Source of the DNA: Ahaetulla prasina
Taxonomy: Eukaryota > Chordata > Lepidosauria > Squamata > Colubridae
Length of the DNA stretch: 64,000 nt
Assembly: GCF_028640845.1 (NCBI RefSeq)
Contig: NC_080539.1
Location: 161,758,736-161,822,735, forward strand
Direction of reading: 5' to 3'
The translations under genes and the position numbers were made by a program. Positions 10,969 through 22,132 of this stretch are shown piece by piece; within the stretch, counting starts at the first letter, position 1, and each line of letters begins with the position of its first letter. Under the pieces are notes generated by a model. It was not told where the DNA came from. It was given only the letters and a program-made list of their open reading frames with translations, and ran no database searches.

Positions 10969-11040
10969 GATCATCAGTGGTTTCGGTGTGAGGTACCAGC
11001 TGTCGCTGATGACACCCAGCTGTACTTTTCCACACGGACC
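10751..11040 (+). pseudogene. LINE RT, middle part with damaged YADD box
   Basis: Contains SQTVLTGGQRS, CGVPQGSILSPLLFNIYM (RT motif 4) and GEIISGFGVRYQL. The next residues should be the catalytic YADD. Here the bases read cagctgtcgctgatgacacc, which encode ADDTQLYF only in another frame; one base of the Tyr codon is missing. The same loss occurs in copy 2 at about 15432. The catalytic site is therefore broken in both. Confidence 0.8.
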
Positions 11041-11054
11041 ACCCCAAGCTATCA

Positions 11055-11804
11055 GTGTTGTCCTGGTGTCTGGAGGCCGTACGGGTCTGGATGGGGAGAA
11101 ACAGGCTCAAGCTCAATCCCTCCAAGACAGAGTGGCTGTGGATGCCGGCATCCCGGTACAGTCAGCTGCAGCCGCGGCTGACTGTTGGGGGCGAGTCATT
11201 GGCCCCGATGGAGAGGGTGCGCAACTTGGGCGTCCTCCTGGATGAACGGCTGTCCTTGGAAGATCATTTGGCGGCCGTCTCCAGGAGGGCTTTTTACCAG
11301 GTTCGCCTGGTTCGCCAGTTGCGCCCCTTTCTAGACCGGGATGCCCTATGCACAGTCACTCACGCTCTCGTGACGTCTCGTCTGGACTACTGCAATGCTC
11401 TCTACATGGGGCTCCCCTTGAGGAGCACCCGGAGGCTCCAGTTAGTTCAGAATGCGGCTGCGCGGGTGATAGAGGGAGCCCCTCGTGGCTCCCATGTGAC
11501 ACCTCTCCTGCGCAGACTGCACTGGCTACCTGTGGTCTTCCGGGTGCGCTTCAAGGTTTTGGTGACTATCTTCAAAGCGCTCCATGGCATAGGGCCGGGA
11601 TACTTACGGGACCGCCTGCTGCTACCGGATACCTCTCACCGACCCGTGCGCTCTCACAGAGAGGGACTCCTCAGGGTGCCGTCGGCCAGACAGTGCCGGC
11701 TGGCGACACCCAGGGGAAGGGCCTTCTCTGTGGGGGCTCCCACCCTCTGGAACGAGCTTCCCCAGGACTTCACCAACTTCCTGACCTCCGAACCTTTCGC
11801 ATGA
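11055..11804 (+). pseudogene. LINE RT thumb and C-terminal domain
   Basis: An open run of about 249 codons with the landmarks of the CR1/L3 ORF2 C-terminus: W..RNRLKLNPSKTEW, LGVLLD, SRLDYCNALYMGLP, QLVQNAAARVI, LHWLPVVFRVRFK and APTLWNELP. It stops 200 bp before the 3' hairpin, the usual short 3' UTR. Comparison with copy 2 (15479-16210) shows close similarity across this region. Confidence 0.88.
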
Positions 11805-11980
11805 GCTTAAGACACATCTATTTATTTGCGCAGGACTGGACTAGATTTTAAATTCGAATTGGTTTTAATGGGGATTTTATTATTTTTATTATCATCATTT
11901 TAATTATTCGGCCAATTATAATAAGTTTTTTAATGGATGTTTTTATTTGTATTTATATGTATTTTTTATCTGGTTGTTAA

Positions 11981-12014
11981 CCGCCCTGAGTCCCTAGGGA
12001 GATAGGGCGGTATA
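11981..12014 (+). other. LINE 3' terminal hairpin
   Basis: ACCGCCCT (left arm) and AGGGCGGT (right arm) pair perfectly around a loop. The same structure ends copy 2 and, in weaker form, the SINEs at 12561, 17816, 35020 and 58815. In LINEs such a 3' structure is the RT recognition site; that role is inferred here. Confidence 0.7.
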
Positions 12015-12024
12015 AAAATATGAA

Positions 12025-12027
12025 AAA

Positions 12028-12082
<55 letters not shown>

Positions 12083-12085
12083 ATA
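12025..12085 (+). repeat. (AAAT)n tail of LINE copy 1
   Basis: About 15 uninterrupted AAAT units directly after the LINE 3' hairpin, seeded by the element's tail. Confidence 0.95.
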
Positions 12086-12560
12086 GGGTCACATATATTC
12101 TGATTCCAGAAAAAATGACATGTTTTTATTTTGGTTGGGGTTTTTTTTTTTTGGAGGGGGGGGTCTGTTTTAATCTGGTGGTAGTTACCCAGGGTCATGT
12201 GTACTATATTGTGTGGAGGGAGGAGAGCCATATTGATATATTGTATTTCCTTCCAGGATGAGTGTGGGTATCTCTATAGCAATAGCACTTAAACTTATAT
12301 ACGACTTCATAGTGTTTTACTATAGTGCCCTCCAGTGATGGGATTCTACTGGTTCACACTGGTTTGGTAGAACCGGTTGTTAAGTAGTTGAGCAGTTCAG
12401 AGAACCGGTTGTTAGAAGAAATCTCCTTTTGTTTTTTTGCACTTTACAGGGTTAATCCTGTAAGGAATTACAACATTCTGGTGTTCTTTCCTAGCCTAAT
12501 CTTTATTGCCCTGCTTACAGAAACTGCCTCTCCATTAACCCTTATTATATATATATATAT

Positions 12561-12810
12561 ATTTTATTTACATTTATATCCCGCCCTTCTCCGAAGACTC
12601 AGGGCGGCTTACAGTGTATAAGGCAATAGTCTCATTCTATTTGTATATTTTTACAAAGTCAACTTATTGCCCCCCCAACAATCTGGGTCCTCATTTTACC
12701 TACCTTATAAAGGATGGAAGGCTGAGTCAACCTTGGGCCGGGCTTGAACCTGCAGTAATTGCAGGCTACTGTGTTCTAATAACAGGCTTCTAACAGCCTG
12801 AGCTATTACA
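12561..12810 (-). mobile_element. tRNA SINE with LINE-type 3' hairpin
   Basis: On the minus strand: 'gctcaggctgttagaagcct' head, 'caaggttgactcagccttcc' body, 'aggacccagattgttggggg' and a tail with GCCGCCCTGAGTCTTCGGAG. The (TA)n at 12546-12560 abuts its 3' tail. Confidence 0.85.
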
Positions 12811-13559
12811 TATTCTTGGCAGTATGCCTAGACGTGCTGTCGCTTCTGGTTCCAGAGCTTCTTGGAAGTTTTTTTTTGCTTGACTTTCTTAAAGGGAAAA
12901 GGTTATTTTAAGCTTTTTACACCGCTGTTGGGAGGAAATACTTCCCTGTTGGAGTGCTTCCAGCCAGGATGCAATGATCAGCACTTTGAAAAATAATTGA
13001 ATAATGAAGCAGAAGCTTTTAATGACAAGGAACCAAGATGAGTGACATTCAGCAAGGCTTATTGGCTAGCTAGAAAGATTGATATTCAAACGTGAGTTTA
13101 CATACCCTTTCTGACTTTTGGTCTAAAACTGGTTTTTGGTGAAGTTTAATTCTGTGCTTGGTGATGTTTAGTCCTGTGTTTAGTGATGAGATAATTTTCC
13201 CTATTCAGCTTTGTTTGGAAGGAAAAATGTTAATCTCTATTCCTGAAAAGAAGCAGCTTCAGAAATTTGACTAGTTCCTGTGTCTATTTGTTCTGGTAAT
13301 TGGTTTAACAAGGAACAGGTACTCTGTTTGCTCCTTTGCTTCATTCTGGAGATCTTAAATGACCTCTCTGCTAAAGTGTTTCATTTTATGAACAAGAATT
13401 GGCTGCTGATAGTTATCACTGCATTTTTAACTATTTTAATTCCTCAAGGTGCTCTGGCACCCTGACTGATTTGTAACTTCAGTTTGCAAGTATTTCTAAT
13501 CTAATGATTGGTATTTAGGGCAGCTTTTTGCAAGCAAAGAAGCATTTTGTATTTTTGTG

Positions 13560-13842
13560 CAGTTAATCCTTGATTTACAACAGTTACAATGACACTGAAA
13601 AAAGTGACTTATGGCCATTTTTCACGCTTATGACCATTGCAGCAAACTGTCATTAGGGCAAAGAAGCAATGTCACATGACCACCTGGCCATGCCCACCCG
13701 GTCACATGAAGCACCATAGTTGTGAAATGAGTGATATGGTTGTTAAGAATGCTGCAACGGGCATAAATGATGACTAGTCATAAGTGTGAGGACCAGTCAA
13801 AAGGTCAGAAATGACTTCTTTCAGCCCTCTGAGTAGTCCCTA
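13560..13842. mobile_element. Tigger-like MITE, diverged
   Basis: Left end CAGTTAATCCTTGATTTAC followed by 'aaaaaagtgacttatggcca' and 'catgaccacctgg', the same order as in the copies at 859 and 59978. The right end has decayed to 'gagtagtccctatg'. Boundaries are approximate. Confidence 0.6.
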
Positions 13843-14048
13843 TGCACATAATCATGGCCACCCGGTCACATGACCAGCTATTCACGCCCCTAAATAAGCC
13901 ACACCCACAGAACTGGTTCTTAAAAAAATTGAATCCCACCACTGGTGCCCTCTCTAAGCAGTTTATAGCGTCAGCATTTTGCCCCAACAATCAGGGTCCT
14001 CATTTGACCATCCTCGGGAGGATGGAAGGCTGAGTCAACCTTGAGCCT

Positions 14049-14103
14049 TTCTCCCTCCTCTCCCTCTCCCTCTCCATTTCCATCTCCATCTCCATCTCCA
14101 TCT
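14049..14103. repeat. Pyrimidine-rich CTC/CATCTC tract
   Basis: Runs of CTCCCT then CATCTC units. It encodes the DGDGDGNGEGEGEEGE string on the minus strand, which is a repeat artefact. Confidence 0.85.
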
Positions 14104-14433
14104 CTGTGTTTAATCAACAGCCATTTTGAAAGTGAACTCCTAACTTTCTGACATTTGAAGGATGAGTAGAAGGTAAAGCTGTCATACTTGGTTTCACCCA
14201 GTTTCTCATTTTTAAAAAGTTTAAGTTGATTTGTTTCTGAATCGCAATGTGATTTTTTTTTCCCCTCAAGAAAAGCATGTACATTGTTAGGATAATTCCC
14301 TAAATGCACACAATTTAGTATAGACATTTGTTAACTTACACTTTTTTTTTCTGTCAGCGATTTTTCTTTCATATAACGCAGCTTTGTTTTCATTTTTCCC
14401 TATTGTATGCTTACTCATGTTTTCCCCACATAC
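14104..14433. other. Unassigned DNA
   Basis: Nothing recognised. Confidence 0.35.
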
Positions 14434-14595
14434 CAGGGGTGAAATGCTCCCATTTCTGCCGCAGAAGTTGTAGAAAAAAATGCTTTTAAAAGTAAAAAAA
14501 AAAAAAGTTGGCCACACCCACTCAGTCACATTACCCTACCACCACCAAGCCACGCCCACAGAACCGGTAGTAACAAATTTTACATTTCACCCCTG
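14434..14595. mobile_element. hAT-like MITE
   Basis: Ends CAGGGGTGAAATG and CATTTCACCCCTG, flanked by a perfect 8-bp duplication CCACATAC (14426-14433 and 14596-14603). Internal 'ccacacccactcag' and 'agaaccggtagtaac' identify the family. Confidence 0.85.
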
Positions 14596-14603
14596 CCACA
14601 TAC

Positions 14604-14960
14604 AGACATTTTGAGCAGAGAATTCTATTGTGAAATTTTAAAAAAAATGTATATCAACGCAGTAAGGACTTACATTTGGGGTATGAATTCAGGAAAAGAA
14701 AATTAGATAGATTGACTCAAAAATGAGAACAAAGTGAGTTTTTCACCTAGCACCACTCAAAAATATGGCATGTTCCAGAGAAGATAACTCAGTACTTTTG
14801 GTTGACATTCTGGATGTGCTTGTACATATTTCAGACAACGAACAGTGGTGACTGATAAAATATATTTTTCTGGCCATAACAGCACCATTATATTTTTCTA
14901 TCCTGAAAAAAAAGCTTAATGTGGGTCATACATCAGAGCTCTCACCAAATTTCTTAATTT
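14604..14960. other. Unassigned DNA
   Basis: Nothing recognised before LINE copy 2. Confidence 0.35.
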
Positions 14961-14965
14961 GCAGG

Positions 14966-15424
14966 GGTCCGGTCTCCAACCTTCGCTTCGCGGCGAAGGT
15001 TGTAGAGAGTATGGTGGCATATCAGTTTCCCCTGCACCTGGAGGAAACTGTCTATCTGGACCCGTTCCAGTCCGGCTTCCGACCCGGTTACAGCACTGAG
15101 ACGGCTTTGGTCACGTTGGTGGATGATCTCTGGAGGGCCAGGGATAGGGGTTATTCCTCTGCCCTGGTCCTATTAGACCTCTCAGCGGCTTTCGATACCA
15201 TCGACCATGGTATCCTGCTGCGCCGGTTGGAGGGATTGGGAGTGGGAGGCACCGTTTATCGGTGGTTCTCCTCCTATCTCTCCGACCGGTCGCAGACGGT
15301 GTTGACGGGGGGGCAGAGGGTGAGCCCGCGGCACCTCACTTGTGGGGTGCCGCGGGGTCGATTCTCGCCTTCTGTTCAACATCTATGTAAACCGCTGGGT
15401 GAGATCATCAGTGGCTTGGTGTGA
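14966..15424 (+). pseudogene. LINE RT N-terminal half, copy 2
   Basis: Carries NLRFAAKVVESMVAYQF, FQSGFRPGYSTETALV, the catalytic LLDLSAAFDTIDH and YLSDRSQTVLTGGQR. At 'CGVPRGRF' the frame slips relative to copy 1's CGVPQGSILSPLLF by small deletions, and the frame ends soon after. The YADD box downstream (about 15432-15445) shows the same missing base as copy 1. Confidence 0.85.
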
Positions 15425-15478
15425 GGTACCAGCTGTCGCTGATGACACCCAGCTGTACTTTTCACACGGGCCACCCCA

Positions 15479-16009
15479 ATGAAGCTATCAGTGCTGTCCC
15501 GGTGTTTAGAAGCCGTACGGGTCTGGATGGGGAGAAACAGGCTCAAGCTCAATCCCTCCAAGACGGAGTGGCTGTGGATGCCGGCATCCCGGTACAGTCA
15601 GCTGAGTCCGCGGCTGACTGTCGGGGGCGAGTCATTGGCCCCGATGGAGAGGGGGCGCAATTTGGGGGTTCTCCTGGATGCACGGCTGTCTTTTGAAGAT
15701 CATTTGACGGCCGTCTCCAGGAGAGCTTTCCACCAGGTTCGCCTGGTGCGCCAGTTGCGCCCCTTTCTAGACCGGGATGCCTTGTGCACAGTCACTCACG
15801 CCCTTGTGACGTCTCGTCTGGACTACTGCAATGCTCTCTACATGGGGCTCCCCTTGAAGGGCATCCGGAGGCTGCAGTTGGTCCAGAATGCAGCTGCGCG
15901 GGTGATAGAGGGAGCCCCTCGTGGCTCCCGAGTGACACCTATCCTCGCAGGCTGCACTGGCTACCTGTGGCCTTCGGGTGCGCTTCAAGGTATTGGTGAG
16001 CGTCTTTAA
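15479..16009 (+). pseudogene. LINE RT thumb and C-terminal domain, copy 2
   Basis: Contains RNRLKLNPSKTEWLW, LGVLLDARLSFEDHL, SRLDYCNALYMGLP and QNAAARVIEGAPRGS. The frame breaks near 15945, where copy 1 continues with LRRLHWLPV; matching sequence goes on in other frames to the APALWNELP region near 16180. Confidence 0.85.
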
Positions 16010-16500
16010 AGCGCTCCATGGCATAGGGCGGGTTACTTACGGGACCGCCTGCTGCTACGAATACCTCTCACCGACCCGTGCGCTCTCACAGAGGGACTCC
16101 TCGGGGTGCCGTCGGTAGCGACAGTGTCGTCTGGCGACACCAGGAAGGGCCTTCTCTGTGGGGCTCCCGCCCTCTGGAACGAACTCCCCAGGACTTCGTC
16201 AACTTCGGACCTCGAACCTTTCATGAGCTCAAAACTCACTTATTTATTTGCGCTGGACTGGGTTAGCTTTTTATGGGTTTTTAATTGGGTTTTATCGATG
16301 GGTTTTTAATGGGTTTTTAATGGGTTTTATTATTTGCTAAATTTTAATTGCGGCCAAATTGAATAAGTTTTTTAGTGGTATTTTAATAGTATTTATTTTG
16401 TAATAGGAATGTTTATTTTATCTGGCTGTAAACCGCCCTGAGTCCTTCGGGAGAAGGGCGGTATAAAAATTTAAATAATAAATAAATAATAAAATAAATA

Positions 16501-17203
16501 AAAAAAAGTATAGTTTGGATTGTTGAAGGGAGCAGTAGCTATTATCACTGCAAGGATTTAATCTAAGCTAGGTAATGGTTTCTCAGCCTGTGACTGAAAA
16601 TTGGAGAAGCAAATTGGGAAACAAGTGATAGGAAGTGGGAATACACAGGACACTTCATTGCTCTTGGGGTAATACCAAAAAGGTCAATAAAAATAATAAT
16701 ATCAGCTTCTCTGTTCATGCTTCAGCAGATTAGGAGCTCTAAACCAACTGCAATGTTGCAGTAAGTGGTAAAGTTGTGTAACTACTAATGTCGTTAAATT
16801 GGCAAAAGGGATTTCCACATCTAAGACCTCACTACATGCCAGAATAGGGTATTTCCACTTTGGGGATAAAGAAGGATTTATGACAATTGCATGAAAACTT
16901 CTTATGAAGGGGTAGCCCCTACCTTCTTTCCAGGGGATAGACCCTCAGATAAATTTAAAAAAGTCTAATTTTACAGCTAGCAATGTTCCTTTGTTGTTTG
17001 CGTGAGAAACAGAAGGTTACATTGAACAGTTTAGCATACAGGTCTTACCAACACGTGGTATTGGATTTTTTAAAATTTGAAATAAATGAATGGAATAACG
17101 ACTTTATTCTCTCAGTCCTTCTTTCTATGACTAAGTAAAGTCCATATGGATTTCAATGAAGAATGGGGTTTAAATTAATACCTTCTTGTTATCTTTTCAA
17201 TTA
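16501..17203. other. Unassigned DNA
   Basis: Nothing recognised. Confidence 0.35.
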
Positions 17204-17211
17204 TGTATTTA

Positions 17212-17398
17212 CAGGGGTGGTATTCATTTACCTTTGCTACCGGTTCACAAATGTGAGCGGACGCGCCACCTCCGGGCACGTGCAGGATTTCTGTGCAAAA
17301 ACAAGACATGATGATGTCCGGATGGGTGGGTGGAGTTTCCCACAGCCACCGCTACCGATTCACCCGAATTGGATAGAACCGGCTGAATACCACCACTG
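17212..17398. mobile_element. hAT-like MITE
   Basis: Ends CAGGGGTGGTATTCA and TGAATACCACCACTG, with an imperfect 8-bp duplication TGTATTTA (17204-17211) and TGTACTTA (17399-17406). Contains 'ctaccggttcac' and 'agaaccggctg'. Confidence 0.8.
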
Positions 17399-17406
17399 TG
17401 TACTTA

Positions 17407-17815
17407 TTAGATTTATTAATTCAGTTGTATTTCTATAGAATTCTTCCAGCAGATGATAGAGATGGAGATATATCCCTCTTACATAATTCTGAGAAATTTC
17501 ATAGATGTTTTGAAATATCTTCTACTTCTAGAAAGAAAGTAGAAGACATTTCTAAAAAAAAAAAACAACAACCAATAGCTGTGGCCCATTTTATGTATCT
17601 ATTTATTTGCTTAATATGCTTGTCTTTTGGGACCTCAAATTTACATACCTACTTCTCCCTCCTCCTAAATTTCTCCTGCCCTCTGTGAGGTGGTCAGTTG
17701 AGCATCTTGTCAGCACCTGTGGCTCAAGGTGCCACAGACCCTGTGATTAGACCCTGGGTTTCTGTGATGTCAATCCAACCACTACATCACAGTTCTCTCT
17801 CATTGTATTGCATTG
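17407..17815. other. Unassigned DNA
   Basis: Nothing recognised; a 96-codon frame at 17398-17688 has no family features. Confidence 0.35.
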
Positions 17816-18078
17816 TATGGGCCTCTGGTGGCTCAGACTGCTAAGACAGTCTGTTATTAACACAGCTGCTTGCAGGTTCAAGTCCCACCAGGCCCAAGGT
17901 TGACTCAGCCTTCCATCCCTTATAAGGTAGGTAAAATGAGGACCCAGATTGTTGGGGGCAATAAGTTGACTTTGTATATAATATACAAATGGATGAAGAC
18001 TATTGCGTAACATAGTGTAAGCCACCCTGAGTCTTTGGAGAAGAGTGGGATATAAATGAAAAAAAAAATTAAATTAAT
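17816..18078 (+). mobile_element. tRNA SINE with LINE-type 3' hairpin
   Basis: Head 'gcctctggtggctcagact' with an A-box-like start, B-box-like 'ggttcaagtcccaccag', body 'aggacccagattgttggggg', and a tail 'gccaccctgagtctttggag' with an A-rich end. Pol III transcribed class; 3' structure resembles that of the LINE at 11981. Confidence 0.85.
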
Positions 18079-19014
18079 ATTGAATGTACACTTTTGCAAG
18101 GCTCTCTAATAAGGCTCCGGGCATGTAAAAAAGGAATGCCTACATCCTTCACCATCTGGAATATCAAGCATTCTAGGAAAAAGGAATGGAACATCTGAAC
18201 ATTGGCATCAACTGGACCCTGAAACCATAATCAAGAGAGCTTGGTTGTAGCAGAAAGCAGCTTTTTGTCATCTTGTCAGTAAGAAGGATGTTTATTTGCT
18301 GCTACATTCAAACCAGCAGCATTGCTATAACTTGAGTTTCTGCTCACTATGGACAGCTGGAGAAGCTGCATTGGCAAAACTAATTACAGAGTAAACTGTT
18401 CAGTCCAAGTTTATTTTTTACCTTCAGGCCTGAAAGATTAAAGAATTTATCTCTAGACAGTGGAACCATTTCTCTTCCTTTTTCCATTTGCTTCCTTTTC
18501 ACCAGAGCTTCGGGAAAAGGAGACTGGCGAGAGAAAGAGAAGCAGGGGAGGGAAGGAGGGAGAGGGAATTGAATATATCCACATAATATAACCCTTGGCT
18601 GGTTACTGGCGACAAACAAAACTGAGCAAATCACCGACTGAATATTGTTTCACAAAGACCACAAAAACAGAAAACCCAGATACATAATTTCGTGTTCTTT
18701 CCTGTTTCATTTTAGAAAAGAGGTGCAGCAAGATGACATGGCTGACACAAACACAACGCTTCCATCCCTCTGGCCTTTTGTTGACATAGCTTGAAAAAGA
18801 ATTGTTTTGTTTGCTATGTAGCCCATGAATGACATCATCCCAAGGGAAGCGGCAACTGAAACTGTTGAGATTAGTTTTGTTTAATGCAGGCATATCTATC
18901 CTGAAGACCCTATTCTGTTTCTCCAGGAAATGTCAGAAGAGTTCATTACATTCATTTTTCCTTAGGGTGTTTGTATGTATATGATTAATTTCTAATGCGT
19001 GGACTGAGATACAT
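18079..19014. other. Unassigned DNA
   Basis: No gene or repeat recognised. Two overlapping minus-strand frames (84 and 96 codons) lack motifs. Confidence 0.35.
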
Positions 19015-19032
19015 CTCTGAAGGACATATTTA

Positions 19033-19086
19033 GTATATGTATGTGTGTGTGTGTATATATATATATGGAGTTGTTGGGTGGAAAAG

Positions 19087-19119
<33 letters not shown>

Positions 19120-19137
19120 TCCCTCCCTCCCCCCCCT
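19033..19137. repeat. Compound TG / TA / CT / CCT simple repeats
   Basis: (TG)n then (TA)n at 19033-19066, a short gap, then (CT)n and (CCT)n at 19087-19137. Confidence 0.9.
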
Positions 19138-19514
19138 CAAGCTAGTTGTATGCTCTCAGCAATAGCTGATATGAGAATGATAAAAGGGAGATTAAAAAAA
19201 CCCACTAAGGTACTGTTTTGTGATTCTACAAGAAATTCAAATAACCTGTTAAGAACTCAGCCATACAAAAATGAGGAAACATTTATGCTTACACCTAAGA
19301 AAGAATTATAGAAAACTGGCCTTTGAGACAGTTGTTGCAACCATAGTTGGCTAAATCATTCGTTGATTGGCTAAAAATTGCATGCAAGAGAAATTGCTGC
19401 TCATAAAAGGAAAATTAACTGTTTGCTATTATATATATAAAATAACACACTCAAATATAATATATTTGTAGATCACAAATGAAGGTTTTAACTCTAACAG
19501 ATTCAAAGATCCAT
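19138..19514. other. Unassigned DNA
   Basis: Nothing recognised. Confidence 0.35.
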
Positions 19515-19729
19515 GCAATAGCAATAGCACTTAGACATATATACTACTATATAGTGCTTTACAGCACTCTCTAAGCAGTTTACAGAGTCAACCTAACCTC
19601 AACAATCTGGATCCTCATTTTACTAACCTTGTAAAGATGGAAGGTTTGAGCCGGTCAGGATCGAACTCCTGGCAGTGGGCAGAGTTAGCCTGTAATACTG
19701 CATTCGAACCACTGCAACACCTCAGCTCT
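19515..19729 (-). mobile_element. tRNA SINE (GCTATTGCTATTG-tail group)
   Basis: Plus-strand order is 'gcaatagcaatagcactta' tail, 'ctctctaagcagtttacag', 'caatctggatcctcatttta' and the tRNA-like head near 'cgaaccactgcaacacc'. Diverged, and 'ggctgagtcaacc' in the body is deleted. Confidence 0.82.
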
Positions 19730-21809
19730 TAATTCACTCCACTATCTCCCAAGTGATTCTCCAGGAGTCGGTTGTTGTTTTTTTCCTCTTTCCTTTTCCT
19801 TCTGCAGAAATTGCTTTCCTGGAGAATTTTATGCAGGTCACACATTCTGATACTGTTTCTTTTGTTTCTTTTTTTTAATAAATGTCATTAATTTTCTATT
19901 AATTACATTTCTTAGTGGTTGCTAAACATTATGTTGTTTCTTTATTGGCCTCATACTTGTGCTAGGTCTGTCATCTTATGCATGTTTTCCTGGAAGTAAG
20001 CTCCATTTAACTCAATGAGACTTCTTCCTGAGTAACCAGGTATAGAAGGTTCAAGCAGCTAAAGATCACATACCCCAAGATTCAGTCTTCTGAGTAATTA
20101 TAATTCCCATCATTCATGGTCCTTGGCCATTTAGGCTGAGGCTGATATATTCCAATATCTCTAATCCAAAGCTGGGAACTACTGGTAATTTAAGAAAGAT
20201 CTTTTGCAATTCATGAAAATGATATTCTTTTGTGAACCATGTACCAAATTTACAATTGAAAAATGGCTGAACTGGTTATTCACCATATTGCGTTGGCTGT
20301 CCTTTATCGACAGAAAGGAGAAAGAAGTGGCTGAGTTCATGGAGAATACAAATACCTAAAGACTATGGGAACTAGGTTCTGTATGATGTTTTGGGCACAG
20401 AAGTGGTGAATGCTAGCTTTGTAGCTGTTGAAGATATAGAGAGCAATTTTATGGTAAGACAAAGGCTGTTTCCAGGGCCATTTATTTGCTTAACTTTGGT
20501 GTCTCAAACCTGATACATATATCACGTGTTTCCAAATAGCAGACAGCAAATTAGAAGTGTGTTGTGAAGTAACCCAATAATCCATCCAACCAGCAAAAGT
20601 AATTTAACTAAGATGGAGTGAGGGCTTACCATGGAACAATCTATCACTAATGACTGGAACAGGTGCACAAAGTGTCTTAATAAATCAGTAACCTGAAAAG
20701 CACATAAATTACTTTGAAGGTTAATGTATTTTCTTCCTTGTTTCCCAAACATCTTAAAGCTATGTTCATGAATATTTCAGAAACTGCATCGAAAATCTCT
20801 CTGGAATATGCTTGAGGTGCTAGATAAAGGAAGAAATGGAAACAATTATACTTACCTAAGTGAGGATCATTATGGACCAGTGCCTTACATATCTTCCTAG
20901 CAGTGAAACCTACTGAACTATAAACTTTTAAGAGGACTGTCAGGATCCTATTATCAACTTCACTTAAAATTGGAATCGCCCTCTCCCCGATTCTTTCAGT
21001 TTATAGTTGAGAAATATTTTCTCAGTGAAAATATATTGAACTTTAAATAAGGTTTGCTAAGGCACCATTTCCTCTTTCTTCCTTTCCAATCCATGAATTG
21101 GGGTCATCAGACTTAGTCTTCCTTCACCCAGCAAATGTTTGGCCTTCAGTGTAGCAACAGTTTCAATGTCTTTCCAATCGACCTCAAGCATCCACTGCAG
21201 TAGGCCATGTTCTACAGATTAAACCAAAATAACGGTATATGTAACATGCTCTGTGTCAGAAAGATCTGTATTTACATTTATACTATAGCGGTAATATACT
21301 TTCAGAATTTCTTTCCTTAATGTCAGATTATAAGAAATCTAATAATTGATGGCTAAATTTCTCTTGATCAGTTAAAGTAAAAAAACAACAGCCTTCCTAA
21401 TCCTAATTTGTTAAAGTACAAATTGTTGCAACTGTTATTTTTACTGAATAATAGCACCCAAAAATATTATGGAAACTATCTTCCCATCTTATTTATATAT
21501 ATATATAGGAAGAGCCTTAATATCTTCAGAATGTATACCAAAGGAAAATAGCTTCTTTAAACACTCTAGTTATCGTTAAAGTTACTTGAATTGGATCCTA
21601 AATTAGCAGGCAAATAAAAATATACAATAGATTTTAAGAACAATGAAGCCATCCATAACAAACAAGGCACTATCAGGAAAAAAAAAAATCTTAAGAGGTC
21701 AAGATTCTGAAACTAAACAACAAAAGAAAACAAAAAAATACATATGAGTAATATACTTTACAGTGTGTTGTCAAACTGAAATTATTTTTAAAACTAGTTC
21801 AGGTAAAAC
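19730..21809. other. Mostly unassigned DNA
   Basis: About 2 kb without a supported gene. At 19985-20040 there is an imperfect palindrome (CCTGGAAGTAAGCTCC...CTTCCTGAGTAACCAGG) of a kind common as a decayed MITE. The remainder shows nothing. Confidence 0.4.
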
Positions 21810-22084
21810 TAGAGGTGGGTTTCAGCAGGTTCTGACCAGTTCTGGAGAACCGGTTGCAGAAATTTTGAGTAGTTCGGAGAACCGGTAGTGAAAATTCTGA
21901 CTGGCCCCGCCCCCATCTATTCTCTGCCTCCCAAGTCCCAGGTGATCGGGAAGAAATGGGGATTTTGCAGTGACCTTTCCCTGGAGTGGGGAGGGAATGG
22001 GGATTTTTCAATATCCTTCCCCTGTCACACCCACCAAGCCACACCCACAGAACCAGTAGTAAAAAAATTTGAAACCCACCACTG
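21810..22084. mobile_element. hAT-like MITE
   Basis: Begins TAGAGGTGGGTTTCAGCAGG and ends TTGAAACCCACCACTG, flanked by a perfect 8-bp duplication GGTAAAAC (21802-21809 and 22085-22092). Inner 'gaaccggt' motifs and 'caagccacacccacag' match the other members. Confidence 0.88.
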
Positions 22085-22132
22085 GGTAAAACCCTTTTCA
22101 GCTCAACTTGCAATATGTTAATTCCTATCAAG

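Larger units (their letters stand above)
8865..12085 (+). mobile_element. L3/CR1-like LINE, copy 1, near-complete second ORF
   Basis: About 3.2 kb holding, in order, an apurinic-type endonuclease, a linker, a reverse transcriptase and a C-terminal domain, then a short 3' UTR, a hairpin and an (AAAT)n tail. No first ORF is seen, so it is 5'-truncated or begins at the start of ORF2. It is GC-rich against AT-rich surroundings, which marks it as an insertion. At least four changes of reading frame break the coding region. The left boundary is approximate. Confidence 0.92.
12333..13944. mobile_element. 1.6-kb composite hAT-like element
   Basis: Left end CAGTGATGGGATTC, right end GAATCCCACCACTG, flanked by a perfect 8-bp duplication GTGCCCTC (12325-12332 and 13945-13952). 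This is the largest member of the CAGNGGTGGG family in the window. It holds a SINE (12561-12810) and a Tigger-like MITE (13560-13842), so its own sequence is about 1.05 kb. I find no transposase: frames inside (for example 13280-13465) carry no hAT motif. The middle, 12811-13559, is unassigned. Confidence 0.8.
12276..14048 (-). mobile_element. tRNA SINE split by a hAT-like insertion
   Basis: The right-hand end (12276-12332, 'agcaatagcactt...tatagtgccctc') and the body (13945-14048, 'tctctaagcagttta...ggaaggctgagtcaacctt') are contiguous parts of the SINE group seen whole at 19515 and 53830. The 1612-bp element at 12333-13944 lies between them and duplicates GTGCCCTC. The 5' tRNA-like head is missing after 14048. 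Confidence 0.85.
14961..16500 (+). mobile_element. L3/CR1-like LINE, copy 2, 5'-truncated
   Basis: Joins flanking DNA at about 14963 within the RT N-terminus (GPVSNLRFAAKVVE) and runs to the 3' hairpin (16431-16463) and an A/T tail. It aligns throughout with copy 1 (10520-12060). Several indels break the frame. The 3' UTR contains a short 'gggttttta' tandem (16274-16330). Confidence 0.92.

Noticed and set aside
13971..14327. 118-codon minus-strand frame with DGDGDG strings
   Set aside because: The strings come from the pyrimidine tract at 14049-14103 and the remainder is SINE and anonymous DNA.
17816..18078. A tRNA gene
   Set aside because: The tRNA-like A and B boxes are followed by a SINE body and tail; there is no cloverleaf anticodon arm.
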